Position numbers and translations under genes: made by a program. The notes beneath the pieces are model-generated. The model did no database searches, was not told where the DNA came from, and saw only the letters and a program-made list of their open reading frames with translations. From Norana najaformis (lineage: Eukaryota; Annelida; Clitellata; Crassiclitellata; Hormogastridae), in the NCBI GenBank assembly GCA_964023275.1, contig OZ029916.1, forward strand, positions 29,665,087-29,729,086: a stretch of DNA of 64,000 nt, read 5' to 3'. The first letter of the stretch is position 1; the number at the start of each line of letters is the position of its first letter. This document shows positions 51,455-62,479 of the stretch, piece by piece.

Positions 51455-52690
51455 GAAGAATTTGTGGGACTATTCGATCCACATTCTACAACATGTGCAA
51501 TTCTGGTCTAGTGCATTTTTGACGTATTGCTAAGCTTACAGAGCATTTCTTCTTCGCAGACAGTCATATAATGGAGAAAGTAACATGTCTGGTCAATACA
51601 ATCAATGCCTGCCAAGCAAACACAGCTGATCGACAGGCGATTGTTCTCTATGTTCGCTGTGGCGCTCACTGCATGCGTTAACCTTGTGTCGCGGCAAACT
51701 CTGGAGTTTGTCCTTTTGGTTAGAGATTCACTGCATAATCTTCAGGTGCTTGGCTGTCTGTTTCCACAATCTATCAAATGTCGTACCACGTTTACTAACA
51801 TCATTCAGTCGGAGAATCCCCTTCGACAGGTACAGCAAATTAAACCACTGTGTCCTACATGAAGGTTTGCGAGGGTTAAAGTGCTTCTTTCACTTGTGAC
51901 TCAGTACTCTTCAGTTTTGAAATGTCTGGATGAAATATCGCATGATGAAGTATCATCTTCCAACATGGCAGCTCGCGCGTCTTGTTTATGTGTAAGTTTA
52001 CGGAAAGGAAATGGCTCTAAAGATTCTTGCACCTTTGCAAAGACTCAATCATTTATTGCAGTCAACGTATCAGACCTTACCTGGAATGCTCGCAGCTGTT
52101 GATGATATCACTGAAGAACTGATCTCTTTTTGCAACGATGCCGTATTTGATGGTCTGTTGCAAGAATGCAATGACATTATGAAGCTTGACTTGGAACCCA
52201 CTGCTGTACCGCGACAACGTAAACTTCCGAAAAGTATGGCACCAATACAGAAACATTTGTAGCTCAGACATATACAGAACTTTACCGACCTGCCTATTTC
52301 ATGTTAATTGATACTGCCCCCTTGAATCTGCGGCACCGTTTTGGAGATAGTGCGTTTGTGCCTACAAGGCACTTGAAAACGTTTTATTTTCTGGCTTTAT
52401 TGATAAGCATGTACTGTCCCCATATAAAGAGTTGTGCATAAGTGAACTTCAGCTACAGATGCCATTATTTCTTAGAAAACGTCCAGTGAAAACTTTCAAC
52501 GAGATAGCCTCAATGATGCGGTAAATGGTCCCTGAAGTTCGATGAGAATTTTCTGAGGTAGTGAAGCTTTTTCGATTGCTACTGGTATGTCTTCTGGAGA
52601 AGCCAAAAGAAGTCTTAGTGTTGCCAGAAGGCTCAAGACATGGCTAAGAAGCACTATGACAGAAACAAGATTGAATTCAATAGTTAGGTG
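51455..52690 (+). pseudogene. Decayed hAT-family transposase (ZMYM1-like, DUF4371 type)
   Basis: Translated pieces in shifting frames follow the order of a hAT transposase of the DUF4371/ZMYM1-like group. EEFVGLFDP begins at 51455. ALTACVNLVSRQTLEFVLLVRDSLHNLQVLG lies at about 51665-51755. QIKPLCPT (about 51836-51860) precedes the conserved RW. FLKCLDEIS-like and RQRKLPKSM pieces follow. Near the end GEAKRSLSVARRLKTWLRST and MTETRLNSI (about 52600-52680) match the C-terminal hAT dimerisation region. Several stops and frameshifts break it. hAT elements move by cut and paste; this copy cannot encode an active enzyme. Confidence 0.8.
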
Positions 52691-53980
52691 TCTGCAACTC
52701 CCGTCAAGAACTGATTGATTCAGTTGACACACAAGTTGATTTGCACATTTATTTCCAGGTCCACCATAAGGTATAATTTGTTTGGTGCCAAACTACAAAA
52801 TGAATGATTCCATACCTCCCCATTTATGATGTTTATGACGTCTATGTTCACTGGCACTACCCCTTGCACCAACTATGAATAAGAAGTGTTCGAAAATTTT
52901 AACCAAGTTGTTGCAACAATATGCATAGAAAATTGTACAAAACATACAATAAGCCTTCTGTTCGTTGTCCCCAACTAAAAAGTCAGTAGCAGTTTCGGCT
53001 TAGAATCTAGATAGTTACTCCATCATAGGAACTCTGTAATCTGCATGCAACTGATAAATTATGAATATTTGTGTAGTATCTGTCCCCCATTTATTATTAC
53101 TGTCCCCTCCCATAACGAACAAAAAATGCAAAAACAATTTCGACGATATCGCGCGGTCCCCCCAAAATTATGTACAGATTTTCGCCTTTGAAAGTCAGCG
53201 AAAATTTGTGGAAGTAGTTTAATCAAACAAGAGGTAACAGTTACAGTAATCTCTCTTGTTTGTATATTAAGTTTTATTATATGGTAAATGGTTGCTTGCA
53301 GACTAATTCGAACAGTGTTTGACAGTTTACAATCAGTTAGAATGTGTATTATAGTCCCATTGATCTCGAGGAAGGGGTGAGCTTGATGTGATAAGGAAGT
53401 GTTAGGGTGGTGGGCGATTTTTAAACTGTCAAAATGAAATTATCCTGGCCAGTAGTATGGGGAGCACTATACTCCCTGACCCCCGAGCTTGGTTTCAAGG
53501 GGTTGGTTAGAATAATCATTAATTCTTTCCCGGAATTGGGTTTTGCTGAGTCGGCAATCCAAGTAAGAGTTAGAACTTGTGTGTCCACTTTTGAGAGGGA
53601 TGTCTGCTAACAGCCGACACTGATATGAGCATGCTCAGATTTAAACTCTGTGTTAATGGAAAACAACGGTGTGGTCTGCAATCAGACTGTTGTAGCATTT
53701 CCAATAGCATATCCGGGTACTTGCAAAATTCCGATCATGTAACCGAATATTTAAGTAGCCTATCGTCATCGTAATTGCGCATTTGCATAGCGTCTGTTCA
53801 GAAAAACTCTCCAGCAGAAGTGGTCCCGATCTGACAAAACAAGACCACGGTCGAACAGTATGGTCTTCCATGCCACCGTGCCATCCATTTAAAGATGTGG
53901 GTAAAACTGTTCGTTTTAAGACCTCATAACTTCCCTGATCAACTGGCCGCCTTCGATGCTGTTGAGGCCCCTCTGTCCGT
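52691..53980. other. Intergenic DNA between the hAT fossil and mir-10
   Basis: Mostly unique AT-rich sequence. Two runs of C (near 53088 and 53156) and no coding region. Part of the right side of the hAT element may extend here, and the mir-10 primary transcript may cross it. Confidence 0.45.
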
Positions 53981-54064
53981 CCTCACTTCGCATACCCTGT
54001 AGATCCGAATTTGTGTTAAATTTACGTACAAATTCGTTTCTCGGGCGTATAACGTCGTGTGAGG
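53981..54064 (+). ncRNA. mir-10: mir-10 precursor hairpin
   Basis: The 5' arm at 53993-54015 reads TACCCTGTAGATCCGAATTT followed by GTG, identical to the canonical miR-10 mature sequence. The 3' arm (about 54028-54049, ACAAATTCG...CGGGCGTA) pairs with it through GAATTTGT/ACAAATTC and TAC/GTA. The stem extends outward through CCTCAC (53981-53986) and GTGAGG (54059-54064). The loop is about 12 nt. miR-10 is embedded in bilaterian Hox clusters, normally between Hox5/Scr and Hox4/Dfd, and targets Hox mRNAs. Here it lies 20.4 kb downstream of Scr on the same strand. A short protein frame over it is a coincidence. Confidence 0.97.
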
Positions 54065-55446
54065 ACCCAGCGTCAGCCCCCCCCACCCCCCGTCCTTCTC
54101 CCGTCAACGCCAAGCACAAAACATCACGCAGTGGCGCCACGTAGCAGCGTATTCGCCTAGAGGCTTAGCCACCTAGCGTGCGCGAGGAACTTAGCAAAAG
54201 CAGACGACTTTGCAGCGACAGACAAATGCTGTAGCGTGCAAAAAAGGTGCTAAAACTAATTAAATGCAGGCTTTACCCTGTTTGATTGCATATTTGACGT
54301 AAACTGGATAGCCAGGCGGCGAACGAGCGAAAGTGAGCTTATGAATAATGCCTGGAAACAGCGAAAAAATAGTGTGATCATATTGGTCTGAGGCATCTTT
54401 TGCCTGGCAGTTTCCACTGCCAGTTGTTGATTGTGTGTATTCCTTTTTCGGAGGCACTCGTGTTGTAGATGATGGCCTCCGATGTTAAGTACAGTTTCAC
54501 AATGACATGGGCACAGATCACATTGCAGGCACTTCGTGAGAAATATACTGCCAAACAGCTGGACGCAATTTTAAAAATATCTTATGTAATATTAATTTGC
54601 AAAATGAAGTTCATCATCATCTGATCAGAAAGCATAAATAAAGGTCGTATTCTGTAGCACTTCTTACCTGCTGTATCGACTAAATCTAATTAATTTAATG
54701 CTTGCAACGATATACTGGAATGATATTTTATAGAAAAGGGTGTAGGATGGTAGGCTGTAACTATTGTTAATTGAAAATGACCGATCGATCGATCGATCTA
54801 CCGTATGATGACTGCCTTGTGTAAATACCGTATCCTTAGCGTTGATAGATTGTAAATAGTATATTTAATGAATCTGCTCTTTTTTCTTCTTCTGATCTGA
54901 GTTAAACTTTATGTAAAGCTTGTTTTCTCATTTTTGCAAATTACAGAAATGGATAAGATGGTTAAGTTGCACAGAGGCGGGGTAGCGCGCTTGTTTGGAG
55001 AAGTAGGCGATATTTGAGTGGAAGGACGGGAGGTTCTTAGAGTAGCGTGGACTGCCAAGAAGACAAATGAATAGGTCTTAGATTCTGCAGGAGTAGAGAG
55101 GAGTCTGCTCTAATTAATCAAAAAGAGGAAGTCTATAGTTTCCAGATACAGTGTTATATGTTGTATTGCATTGTTTTCTATTGTATCGTAGTGTATTGCA
55201 TTTGTCGATTCATATAGCGCCTCTTCAAAACAAGCGACTCAGGGAGCTTAACCACAGAGTCGATTTCTGTTAGAGTCCTGGCTACATTATTGTCTGCTGT
55301 ATCCAGCCATGCTTCCGCTTTTCTATGGGAGTTCATAATGACGTGGCTCGCCGCTAGGTGTCGCTTGCCGTCGACGATTGGAATCACCCTCTGTTGAGCA
55401 CTCAACCCTTGTCATCAACCCCTTCTAGTATCTGTGGCGACGGTCG
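54065..55446. other. Intergenic DNA downstream of mir-10
   Basis: A C-rich run follows directly (54078-54095). Then AT-rich unique DNA, a (GATC)n run at 54783-54799, and at 54950-55110 a block that looks like a dispersed repeat. A tail signature CATATAGCGCC is near 55210. No gene recognised. Confidence 0.5.
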
Positions 55447-55520
55447 GGGTTGGTGGCAAAGTGGTAGAAACGCCAGCGTCCCTGCGCCGGTTCAAATCCA
55501 CATGAGGCATTTGCTCAATG
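55447..55520 (+). mobile_element. tRNA-like Pol III head of a SINE
   Basis: TGGCAAAGTGG (55454-55464) matches the A-box and GGTTCAAATCC (55499-55509) matches the B-box exactly, 34 bp apart, as in a tRNA gene. The putative acceptor strands do not pair (GGGGTTG against the bases after CCACATG), so this is a tRNA-derived element or pseudogene, not a functional tRNA. Its 3' limit is unclear. Confidence 0.55.
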
Positions 55521-55895
55521 GTGATCATCGCTTGGTAGATCGAACTGTTCGAAACGAAGGATAATGTAGGTATTCATGTAGCCAAAGGCCAAGGGCGAAT
55601 CGGCGGAGGGGTCAATCCAGCTTTAACTCTCGATGCCTAAAGAATTAGTTTTCATCATACAACACCTAGACCACGGTCAAATTAAATCTATTTCAGGATC
55701 TGCCAGTTCATATAGCGCCCATTCTTTATAGTAAGGAAACATTTTGGCTGCTTGCCTTCATCATCGTCTGTACTGAATCTTGCGATCAATGGCAACACAG
55801 CCACTGAAAAGGATTTCATGTCATGTAGAACATTGATAAGTATAATCAGAGCTCAAGAGACGTGCCTAAAAGGCTCTATATTAAGTGTCTTCATA

Positions 55896-55940
55896 CATAC
55901 ATACATACATACATACATACATACATACATACATACATGC
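55896..55940. repeat. (CATA)n microsatellite
   Basis: About eleven CATA units. Confidence 0.9.
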
Positions 55941-55989
55941 ATACGGTTACATGCAGCATTGAGCAATTGGCAGCAGGGTTGTTAACGTC

Positions 55990-56220
55990 GAGTTTGTCGT
56001 TTCTGTTTAACGCTGTTGTGTCATAACGAAGATGATTGGCATCGCCCTCCTCCTTAATCCAGGCTTGGAACTGGCACCATGCAAGTTAACGTCGACCTAA
56101 TCCCTATTGATGTAGCATATTTTGAAAGCCTTTGTGTCATATGAGAATACTGAATTGTCCAGTGTTGCCGACATCTTATGGCTACCAAGGCTGTTGCAGT
56201 CGACCTAAGTTACCTGAATA
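55990..56220. repeat. Dispersed repeats, family F copy then reverse family E copy
   Basis: GTCGTTTCTGTTTAACGCTG, GGCATCGCCCTC and AGGCTTGGAACTGGCACCA (to about 56090) match 2157-2370. GACATCTTATGGCTACCAAGG with AGTCGACCTAAGTTACC (56168-56215) is family E reversed. Confidence 0.5.
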
Positions 56221-56608
56221 TGTATATATATATATCAGCGGTCGCACGCGTTTCAAAGGTGTTATTTTTCTTGAGTGAAGTAATGTTGTAAGAAAGAGAC
56301 CCGAAATTTCTCGATGACACGCAAAACTGCATCCGGGACATCAGCTCATGTATTCACCGCTGCCATATGAAGTTAGTCGACAAGAGTCAGGTTGTTGCGT
56401 CAGTTTCGGTAGCAGGTCAGAATTCAAGGCTATTCAAAGGCATTTTATTTAACGCTGGTTTTTACTGTATTAGTACTAGTAGCAACAGCGGTGATGATAA
56501 AGGCGCGTAATAAATTCACGATTAACCCTAAATTTGTCAACATCATCGTCTTCACAATCATAGTTGTCATCACCATCATCTTTATCATTATCGTCGTCTT
56601 AGTTCTTG

Positions 56609-56790
56609 ACATGGAATCTTTGGACAACCCCACGGACTTGACGCAGCGTTCGTGAATAAGCTGGTGCCCTGCGCTTAGCTTTAAAGTAGCGTTTTATAAA
56701 TTTTGAGTTTACGATTGCGATTACGATTCCTGGCAGCCAAAAGATGTCGCTAAGCACTCGATGCTAATACTACTACTAATGACGTCACTC
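56609..56790. mobile_element. Fold-back family D half copy followed by a family E fragment
   Basis: CATGGAATCTTTGGACAACC, CGGACTTGACGCAGCGTTCG, TGAATAAGCTGG and GTTTACGATTGCGATTACGA match the centre and right arm at 9.1-9.26 kb. From about 56730 GGCAGCCAAAAGATGTCGCT and AGCACTCGATGCTAATACTA match family E. Confidence 0.6.
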
Positions 56791-57180
56791 AGTAGGTTTT
56801 TGCAGTCATCGGCAGAGGGCGTTCGGCGACAGGCTTGTTCCAACCACCACTGTGTGTCTGCGCTGTCGTAGGATGAGCTTAGTCTGTCTGTCCGTCCGTC
56901 GGCTAATCCGCCATCGGCTAAACCAGGCCATCTGGCGAGAGTTCCGTTGACTGGCCGGCCAGCCGTCCTAAGCCGATGGGTACTTAGCGGGATGAGGAAA
57001 CATCGGTCATTAGACGGTCGAACAAAGGAGATGACACGGCTGCAGCGCCCTCTGTCATCAACCAGTTTCTCATCTTCTCTTCTCTTCCTATGAGAAGCTT
57101 TAGCCGTGCGCTGACGCTCTTATAAGTTTTGGCTCAGTGGATCAGCCAAGGTTGATTGATTTCGTGGCATCCATTGTGGA
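56791..57180. other. Unique intergenic block
   Basis: GC-richer unique DNA. It contains TCTGTCTGTCCGTCCGTCG, a minus-strand AGAGGGCGC core (57045-57053 region), and GGTTGATTGATTTCG near 57150, which resembles the PBC-Hox1 type site TGATTGAT. No coding region recognised. Confidence 0.4.
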
Positions 57181-57540
57181 GGAGGGTTCCTATACAACGA
57201 CAAAAAGTACAACAACATTAACAACAACTACAACAAATTCGTCACGTATCATCAGCGTCATGACCGCCAGGGATGCTTCAGAAATAGTGGCGCTATAGAA
57301 GTTTAGGAATTTGCATGACTTCCTAGTCGTCGTCGTTGTCGCCATTATCAGCATTCTCATCAACATCATAATCACTATCATCATCGTAGTCGTCATTATC
57401 ACCACATTCGTTGTGATCATCATCAACAACAACGATAGCAACAACAACAGCATGCCTGATATATGTCATTAGTATTGTAATTATTGTTATTTTCAAAGTT
57501 TTTGATGTTGTTCCTAGTACTATTATTATTTTTTTTTTAT
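57181..57540. repeat. ACA/CAT trinucleotide-rich block
   Basis: ACAACAACA, CATCATCAT and GTCGTCGTT units, interrupted by a tail-like GTGGCGCTATAGAAG (about 57289) and followed by TTATTATTTTTT. Confidence 0.7.
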
Positions 57541-58916
57541 TATTAGTCTCTTTCGTTCTAGCTGGAATGAATCCCTCTTGGGAAGGGTTCAGCTATACGG
57601 CTCCTTTCTCTCCACTTGTTTCTGTTTCAACTTGTTCCTTCTTTAATTTGAGTAGTCCTGTTCGATCATGTCCCTCCATCTCTTCTTCTGTCTTCCCCCA
57701 CTGCGTTGTCCACGAGTTTCTGCCTTCATAATTCTTTTGATGTAGCTTTCTTCTTCTGCACACTCCAACTGAACTTACCATCTCAGTCTTACCTCCTCTA
57801 CTTTCTCCAGTGTACAAGCTACTCCAATCATCTGCCTTATATATTTGTTCCGACTAATATTGCTAGCTACTATTAATTAATGTTATCATTATTCTTATTA
57901 ATATTTACTATTTCTGTTAAAAATATTATTAATTCATTTATTTTAAGAGAGGCGCTGGTTTCATATATATGCGCAGCAGGAAAAAGACTGAAGGGTATTG
58001 TGACAGATGCTCTGTCAGCAATCCATTTTCTCGTGGGTGGAATGACATGACAATCGTCAAGTTCACATGGCGCATATGCACGATTCAATATGAATCCTGA
58101 TGATTCACCATGGCTTTGCATCATGTTCATTCTGTCAGTCTGCGCTTCAGCCGAAAGTCAATCAAGTCCTTCCAGGCGCATTCGATGAATCACAGTAATG
58201 TCTGATATTTAAGACACTACTGTTGCTAGAAGACTCACCGACAACTGTGTGGAGTCAAAGTCCTTTCGATGTAACTTCATGTCCGACACTTTATGTAATA
58301 TTTACAACCTTAGACTAAAAGTCTGAACTCTATCGCCAGATGCAGCTTAAGAAACATTTTCAGCTGGTCTTAATTAGGTCGCATCTGTTTGATCTGTCAG
58401 ACAGTCCTTGCAGTCGAAAATTCCGCATTTCTTTAGCGCCCAAGAAAACCAAAATCACAGACAGCAGCTTATTCACGTACACGGGTGCTTAAATATACAC
58501 TATTGACGAGGAATATATATTACATGCATATTTAGACACACATGCACACATTTATACATACATATACACATACATACATACTTACATACACACATACAAA
58601 CGTACATATATACATACACACATACATGCATGCATGCATACATACATACATACATGCGTACATACATACATACGTGCGTACGTACGAACGTGCTTCTTCG
58701 CCAGACATCTAACGTCTTCCAGCTTTCTCGCCACATTAGTGTTCAACTGCCTTTGTACAATAGTTTCAACCGTTGCCAGCCATGTAGCCAACAAGGGTAT
58801 CCGCTCTGTCTTTCTATCTGTTCTAAAGGAATGGTATTAGAATCGAAATTTCCCAAATGGTCTCCGGATCTAGGCATTCCTCCAGCGTTGCACTATTCCA
58901 ATATCCGCCGTCCTTA
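57541..58916. other. Intergenic DNA, no gene seen
   Basis: TTCT-rich 57590-57800, then unique AT-rich DNA, a family D fragment near 58424-58490 (TTTAGCGCCC...CAGCAGCTTATTCACG), and CATA/TACG repeats at 58540-58690. Confidence 0.5.
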
Positions 58917-59105
58917 AAGCCCCTCTTTGCGGTTGCCGCGTCTGCGTTGCCATGGTGATCCTCCGCTGTGCCATCTCGCGGGAGATCGAGCCAATATTCG
59001 CGAGTATCGATCGATCGAGAGAAACCGCCCAACGAACAATATGACGTCGTTATCGGATTAAAAGAGGATTAGGAACGAGACAGGAAATCACGTGATCACA
59101 CGAAG
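58917..59105. promoter_or_regulatory. Unique island with X-box-like and GGATTA sites
   Basis: GCGTTGCCATGGTGATC (about 58945) resembles an RFX X-box. ATTCGCGAGTATCGATCGATC follows. CGGATTAAAAGAGGATTAGG (about 59056) holds two GGATTA (Otx/Bicoid-type) sites 12 bp apart, then AATCACGTGATCAC. Not repetitive. Motif calls by eye only. Confidence 0.25.
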
Positions 59106-59183
59106 AGTGAAGCCAATTTTAACGGACGGATGAACAGACTCTCAGACAGAGACAGACAGACACACAGACACACACAGACATAA

Positions 59184-59291
59184 TGACTGACTGACTGACT
59201 GACTGACTGACTGACTGACTGACTGACTGACTGACTGACTGACTGACTGACTGACTGACTGACTGACTGACTGACTGACTGACTGACTGAC
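59184..59291. repeat. (GACT)n array, 108 bp
   Basis: Uninterrupted GACT units; minus-strand frame SVSQSVSQ is an artefact. Confidence 0.95.
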
Positions 59292-59593
59292 ACAGTAAGA
59301 CACACACGATATTCAGACACCATCGATTGATGCTTTTTCAGACAAGTTTCAGTAAACAGAAATAGAGAAGCAGATAGAGACTGCTCAAGAGAGGCAGACA
59401 GCCAGAGGAAACTGATAGAGACGCATTAAAGACAGAGGCAGGCAGGCAGACACACAGACATACAGAAGGACCTACATAAAGACAATCAGACGGAAACCAA
59501 TCAGACTTGCTTATCCAGAAATATGATCGAAAGTATTATTGACTCACTGACCGACTAACCGACCGACCGACTGAAATAAGTAGTCGGTTCCAT

Positions 59594-59635
<42 letters not shown>

Positions 59636-59880
59636 TGAGGCTGGCAAAAGGATGGAGAGATATATGGACGGACAGATAGACAGCCGCACATACAGATATG
59701 TAGAAACCCATAGAAATGGAAATGATGCGTAGATCAGTTGGAGATCGAGAGAAAGAGAGAGACCGACCCATGGGGAGATTGGGGCGATAAGACAAAATAG
59801 ACATCGACAGACATAGACAGACACAAAAATAGACAGACAGACAGACAGACAGACGGTGGTACAGAGACAGAGAGGCGTTC
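59292..59880. repeat. Polypurine (GACA/GAGA)n tract
   Basis: GACAGACA and AGAGAG units, including (CAGA)n at about 59599-59634 and 59827-59855. Confidence 0.85.
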
Positions 59881-60009
59881 AGGGCCGTATATGGGCCATC
59901 GTCCACCCCCGCACACGGACGAACGAGGCCTCTTCCCGAAGATCCTCCACCCTTTCCTTCTCTTATCAACGCCGGCCACGCGGTCGGTCGTTTCATTTCG
60001 AATAATCTA

Positions 60010-60590
60010 GGAGGGTTATTTCGTATGTTGGGCGCAGCGCTCTGCAGCGGAGAACAGGTTTGCCAAGAGATTCGATTTTGCCCGATCGATCACCTCCACC
60101 CGTCTCTCTCCCACCCACCCGTAACCCACCCAATCCCCTTCACCCTCCTCCATCAACACAGTGTCTTCCTCCGAACCACGTCCGTCCGTCCGTCCGACCG
60201 TGCGTCCGTGCGTCGTATCGTTTCACGGACTGATAGTCCGGATAATTCACTTAGCCGACGATCCGGTTCCGGGATCGTACGTGCGGAAAAACGGAATTAG
60301 ATTTATGCGAGCGATCTAGAAACGACAGCAGACGCCAAGACGACCAGCGGAAGAGAAATGACAGCCTCTTGCAGCGAAACGAAGAAGCGCCATCTAGTGG
60401 GGCTGATGCTGCACTTCTAACGGGCGCCGCAGCTATTCCAAAGTAACGTCTGATAAACGTTAACACCAGAGGAACGCTGTATGATAGAGTCGAGGGCATG
60501 TGGGAGCAGAGGGCAAATTGTGGCCTATGATAAGACACTTTGGTCTGCTTGGGTGCGTTTAAGAGATATCTGATACTCGGCCACAATCAT
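60010..60590. promoter_or_regulatory. Unique GC-richer island with a consensus CTCF-like site
   Basis: On the minus strand 60400-60387 reads CCACTAGATGGCGC, a full match to the CTCF core CCASYAGRKGGCRS. Upstream, ATTAGATTTATGCG (about 60296) resembles a posterior-type Hox site, and there is a CCGTCCGTCC run at about 60181. Candidate insulator/boundary between the Scr-mir-10 region and the expected Dfd domain; inference from motif only. Confidence 0.35.
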
Positions 60591-60735
60591 CCTCATCAAC
60601 ATCAGTAACATTAACAATGTGGTCATGACTGTCATCATCATCAGCTTCATCGTCATCATCATATCATTATTATCATCGTTATCATCATCACCACCGTAGT
60701 CATCATCATAATTGTCGTGGTCCTCATCTTCATTA
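60591..60735. repeat. (CAT)n-rich trinucleotide tract
   Basis: CATCATCAT, TTATCATCGTTATCATC and CACCGTAGTCATCATCAT units. Confidence 0.85.
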
Positions 60736-61739
60736 ACTAATTCTGCGGTTTAAGTCTCATTTTATTAGTGCAATGTTTCTTTGTTAATGTTTGGATATAC
60801 CGGTAGTTTCCCTTCATGGTAGGCCTACCTCTTCGATTGCTGTTTTCTACTGCATGACAAAATGAGTTTTGGCCACAGTAGTTTCTCTCGTTGCCAAGCA
60901 TTAGGAAAGTTGTAGCAGGATATAACACGCATAAAACATTGTACAGTTTGACAGTAAATAATACTTATTATATATTAAATGAAAATATTGCATTTAATAC
61001 AAGCAAATCACAGATACATTGCAAAATTTGACGATGAATCTAACGTAAAGTTATTGGCTGTAAATGCATTATAACGCCCTCTGTCATATACTTACTACCT
61101 ATAGCTAAGCCTCATATAGCTCCTTCGTCGTACATATTGTACTTATAATAAGACTGTGTATAATAAGATTCCTCTCACACTTTCAGTTCACAAGCAGTCA
61201 AAAATGTCAATATGTCAAAGTCAGTCATAAAATGTCAATATAGACAATCGAATAGAATTGAAAAGAGCACAACAGAGTAGAGTAAAATAAAACAGAACGC
61301 TATCTGCCTCTTCGAACACTTAAAACTTTAGGCCTATCGTAGTGATTGAGTGGCAGGTGGTAAGAAAACATTTATGAGTCTGAAATTTCAGCAATACGAC
61401 GATAAAATGGCAGTAAAGCGTAGGTTAAATGATCGCAAAATGACCCATAAAATGACTGTAAAATGACCATAAGACGGTCGTTACATGAGTGTAGAACGAA
61501 ATGACCGAGAAAAGATTGCAAAGCAATTGTGAAATGACCTGTGGTTTCATGAGGTCAATCACTCGAACGCAATTCGATGACAACATTTGTGAGTGCTTGT
61601 CAAACACTTACATTACGGCTAGTGTTCCATTGTCACGTAATTATTACATTCTATGCAAGCGGATACGAAGAGAACTGAGCATGAAGTTAAACAGGATTTT
61701 GCATTCAGTAGGATGCGCAAGAGAGCCGAGAGCAGTGGC
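60736..61739. other. AT-rich intergenic DNA
   Basis: Unique AT-rich sequence. Short repeated AAAATGACC/AAATGACTG words at 61390-61545. No gene recognised. Confidence 0.5.
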
Positions 61740-61902
61740 CAGTGAGCTTATAATCTAATCTAATCTTATAGTCTGGTGTAACCTAAGCTAATCTAGCCTA
61801 GCATAATCTAACTAATCTAAAATAGTCTAATCTAGTCTGATATAATCTAGTCTAATCTAAACTAACATAATCTTTATTATTTATTTATTTATTTATTTAT
61901 CA
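61740..61902. repeat. Degenerate (CTAAT)n repeat and (TTTA)n
   Basis: CTAATCTAATC units with TAGTCTAATC variants, ending in ATTTATTTATTTATTTATC. Confidence 0.75.
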
Positions 61903-61904
61903 AT

Positions 61905-62097
61905 GCGGTGGGGCATGGCAGCCGATTGGCTAAAGCGCTCGGCTTGTAACGTGGAGAGTACGGGTTTGAGCCTCGTCCCCAGATACGGTTACTGTGTAGG
62001 GACCTTCAGCAAGTCCTTCACTCACAATTGCTCAGCACCATCGATTGATGCTTATTCATTACATAGTGGCGCTTAATAAATGCAGAAATAACAATAA
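61905..62097 (+). mobile_element. tRNA-derived SINE, family A, best copy
   Basis: GGCATGGCAGCCGATTGGCT (A-box region) and CGGGTTTGAGCCTCGTCC (B-box region) form the tRNA-like head. The body GGTTACTGTGTAGGGACCTT, CACTCACAATTGCTCAGCAC and CATCGATTGATGCTT is shared with the copies at 18.7 and 22.2 kb. The tail is GTGGCGCTTAATAAATGCAG and then A-rich. Confidence 0.75.
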
Positions 62098-62479
62098 TGC
62101 ACACTGAGTTATATGAAATACAAGTGTTCAGCTGCGGAAGAGAAGCAGAAGGACAAAAGAAGTGGAGCAGAAGGACAAATGAAGAGGAGCTATCCGGATA
62201 TTTATATAGAGCCTTTTAAAAACCTCTCCTCATTTCTTCGCAAAATCCATGTCATCTGAGCCTAGTATTACGATCGGCCCTTAGTCCGTTTTCCTTATCA
62301 CTATAGCGCAACATAATTAGTGCAAATTACACGTTCCTCTGACACCCATTGAGGCGCCCTCGTCATCTGGATGGCGTTGCTATTTGGTGACCTACAAATT
62401 GTTCCGATGACCGGGTGACCCCTAATGAGGGACGCAGGGCAGAACGGGCTTCATCGAAAGCGGAGTACTCGAGGAGCCA
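62098..62479. other. Unique intergenic DNA
   Basis: No gene recognised. Contains GAGGCGCCCTCGTCATCTGG near 62350 and TGACCGGGTGACCCC near 62408. Confidence 0.45.

Noticed and set aside
53956-54144. 62-codon ORF over mir-10
   Set aside because: The sequence is explained by the miRNA hairpin.
55447-55520. Functional tRNA gene
   Set aside because: A- and B-boxes are good but acceptor strands do not pair; better explained as a SINE head.
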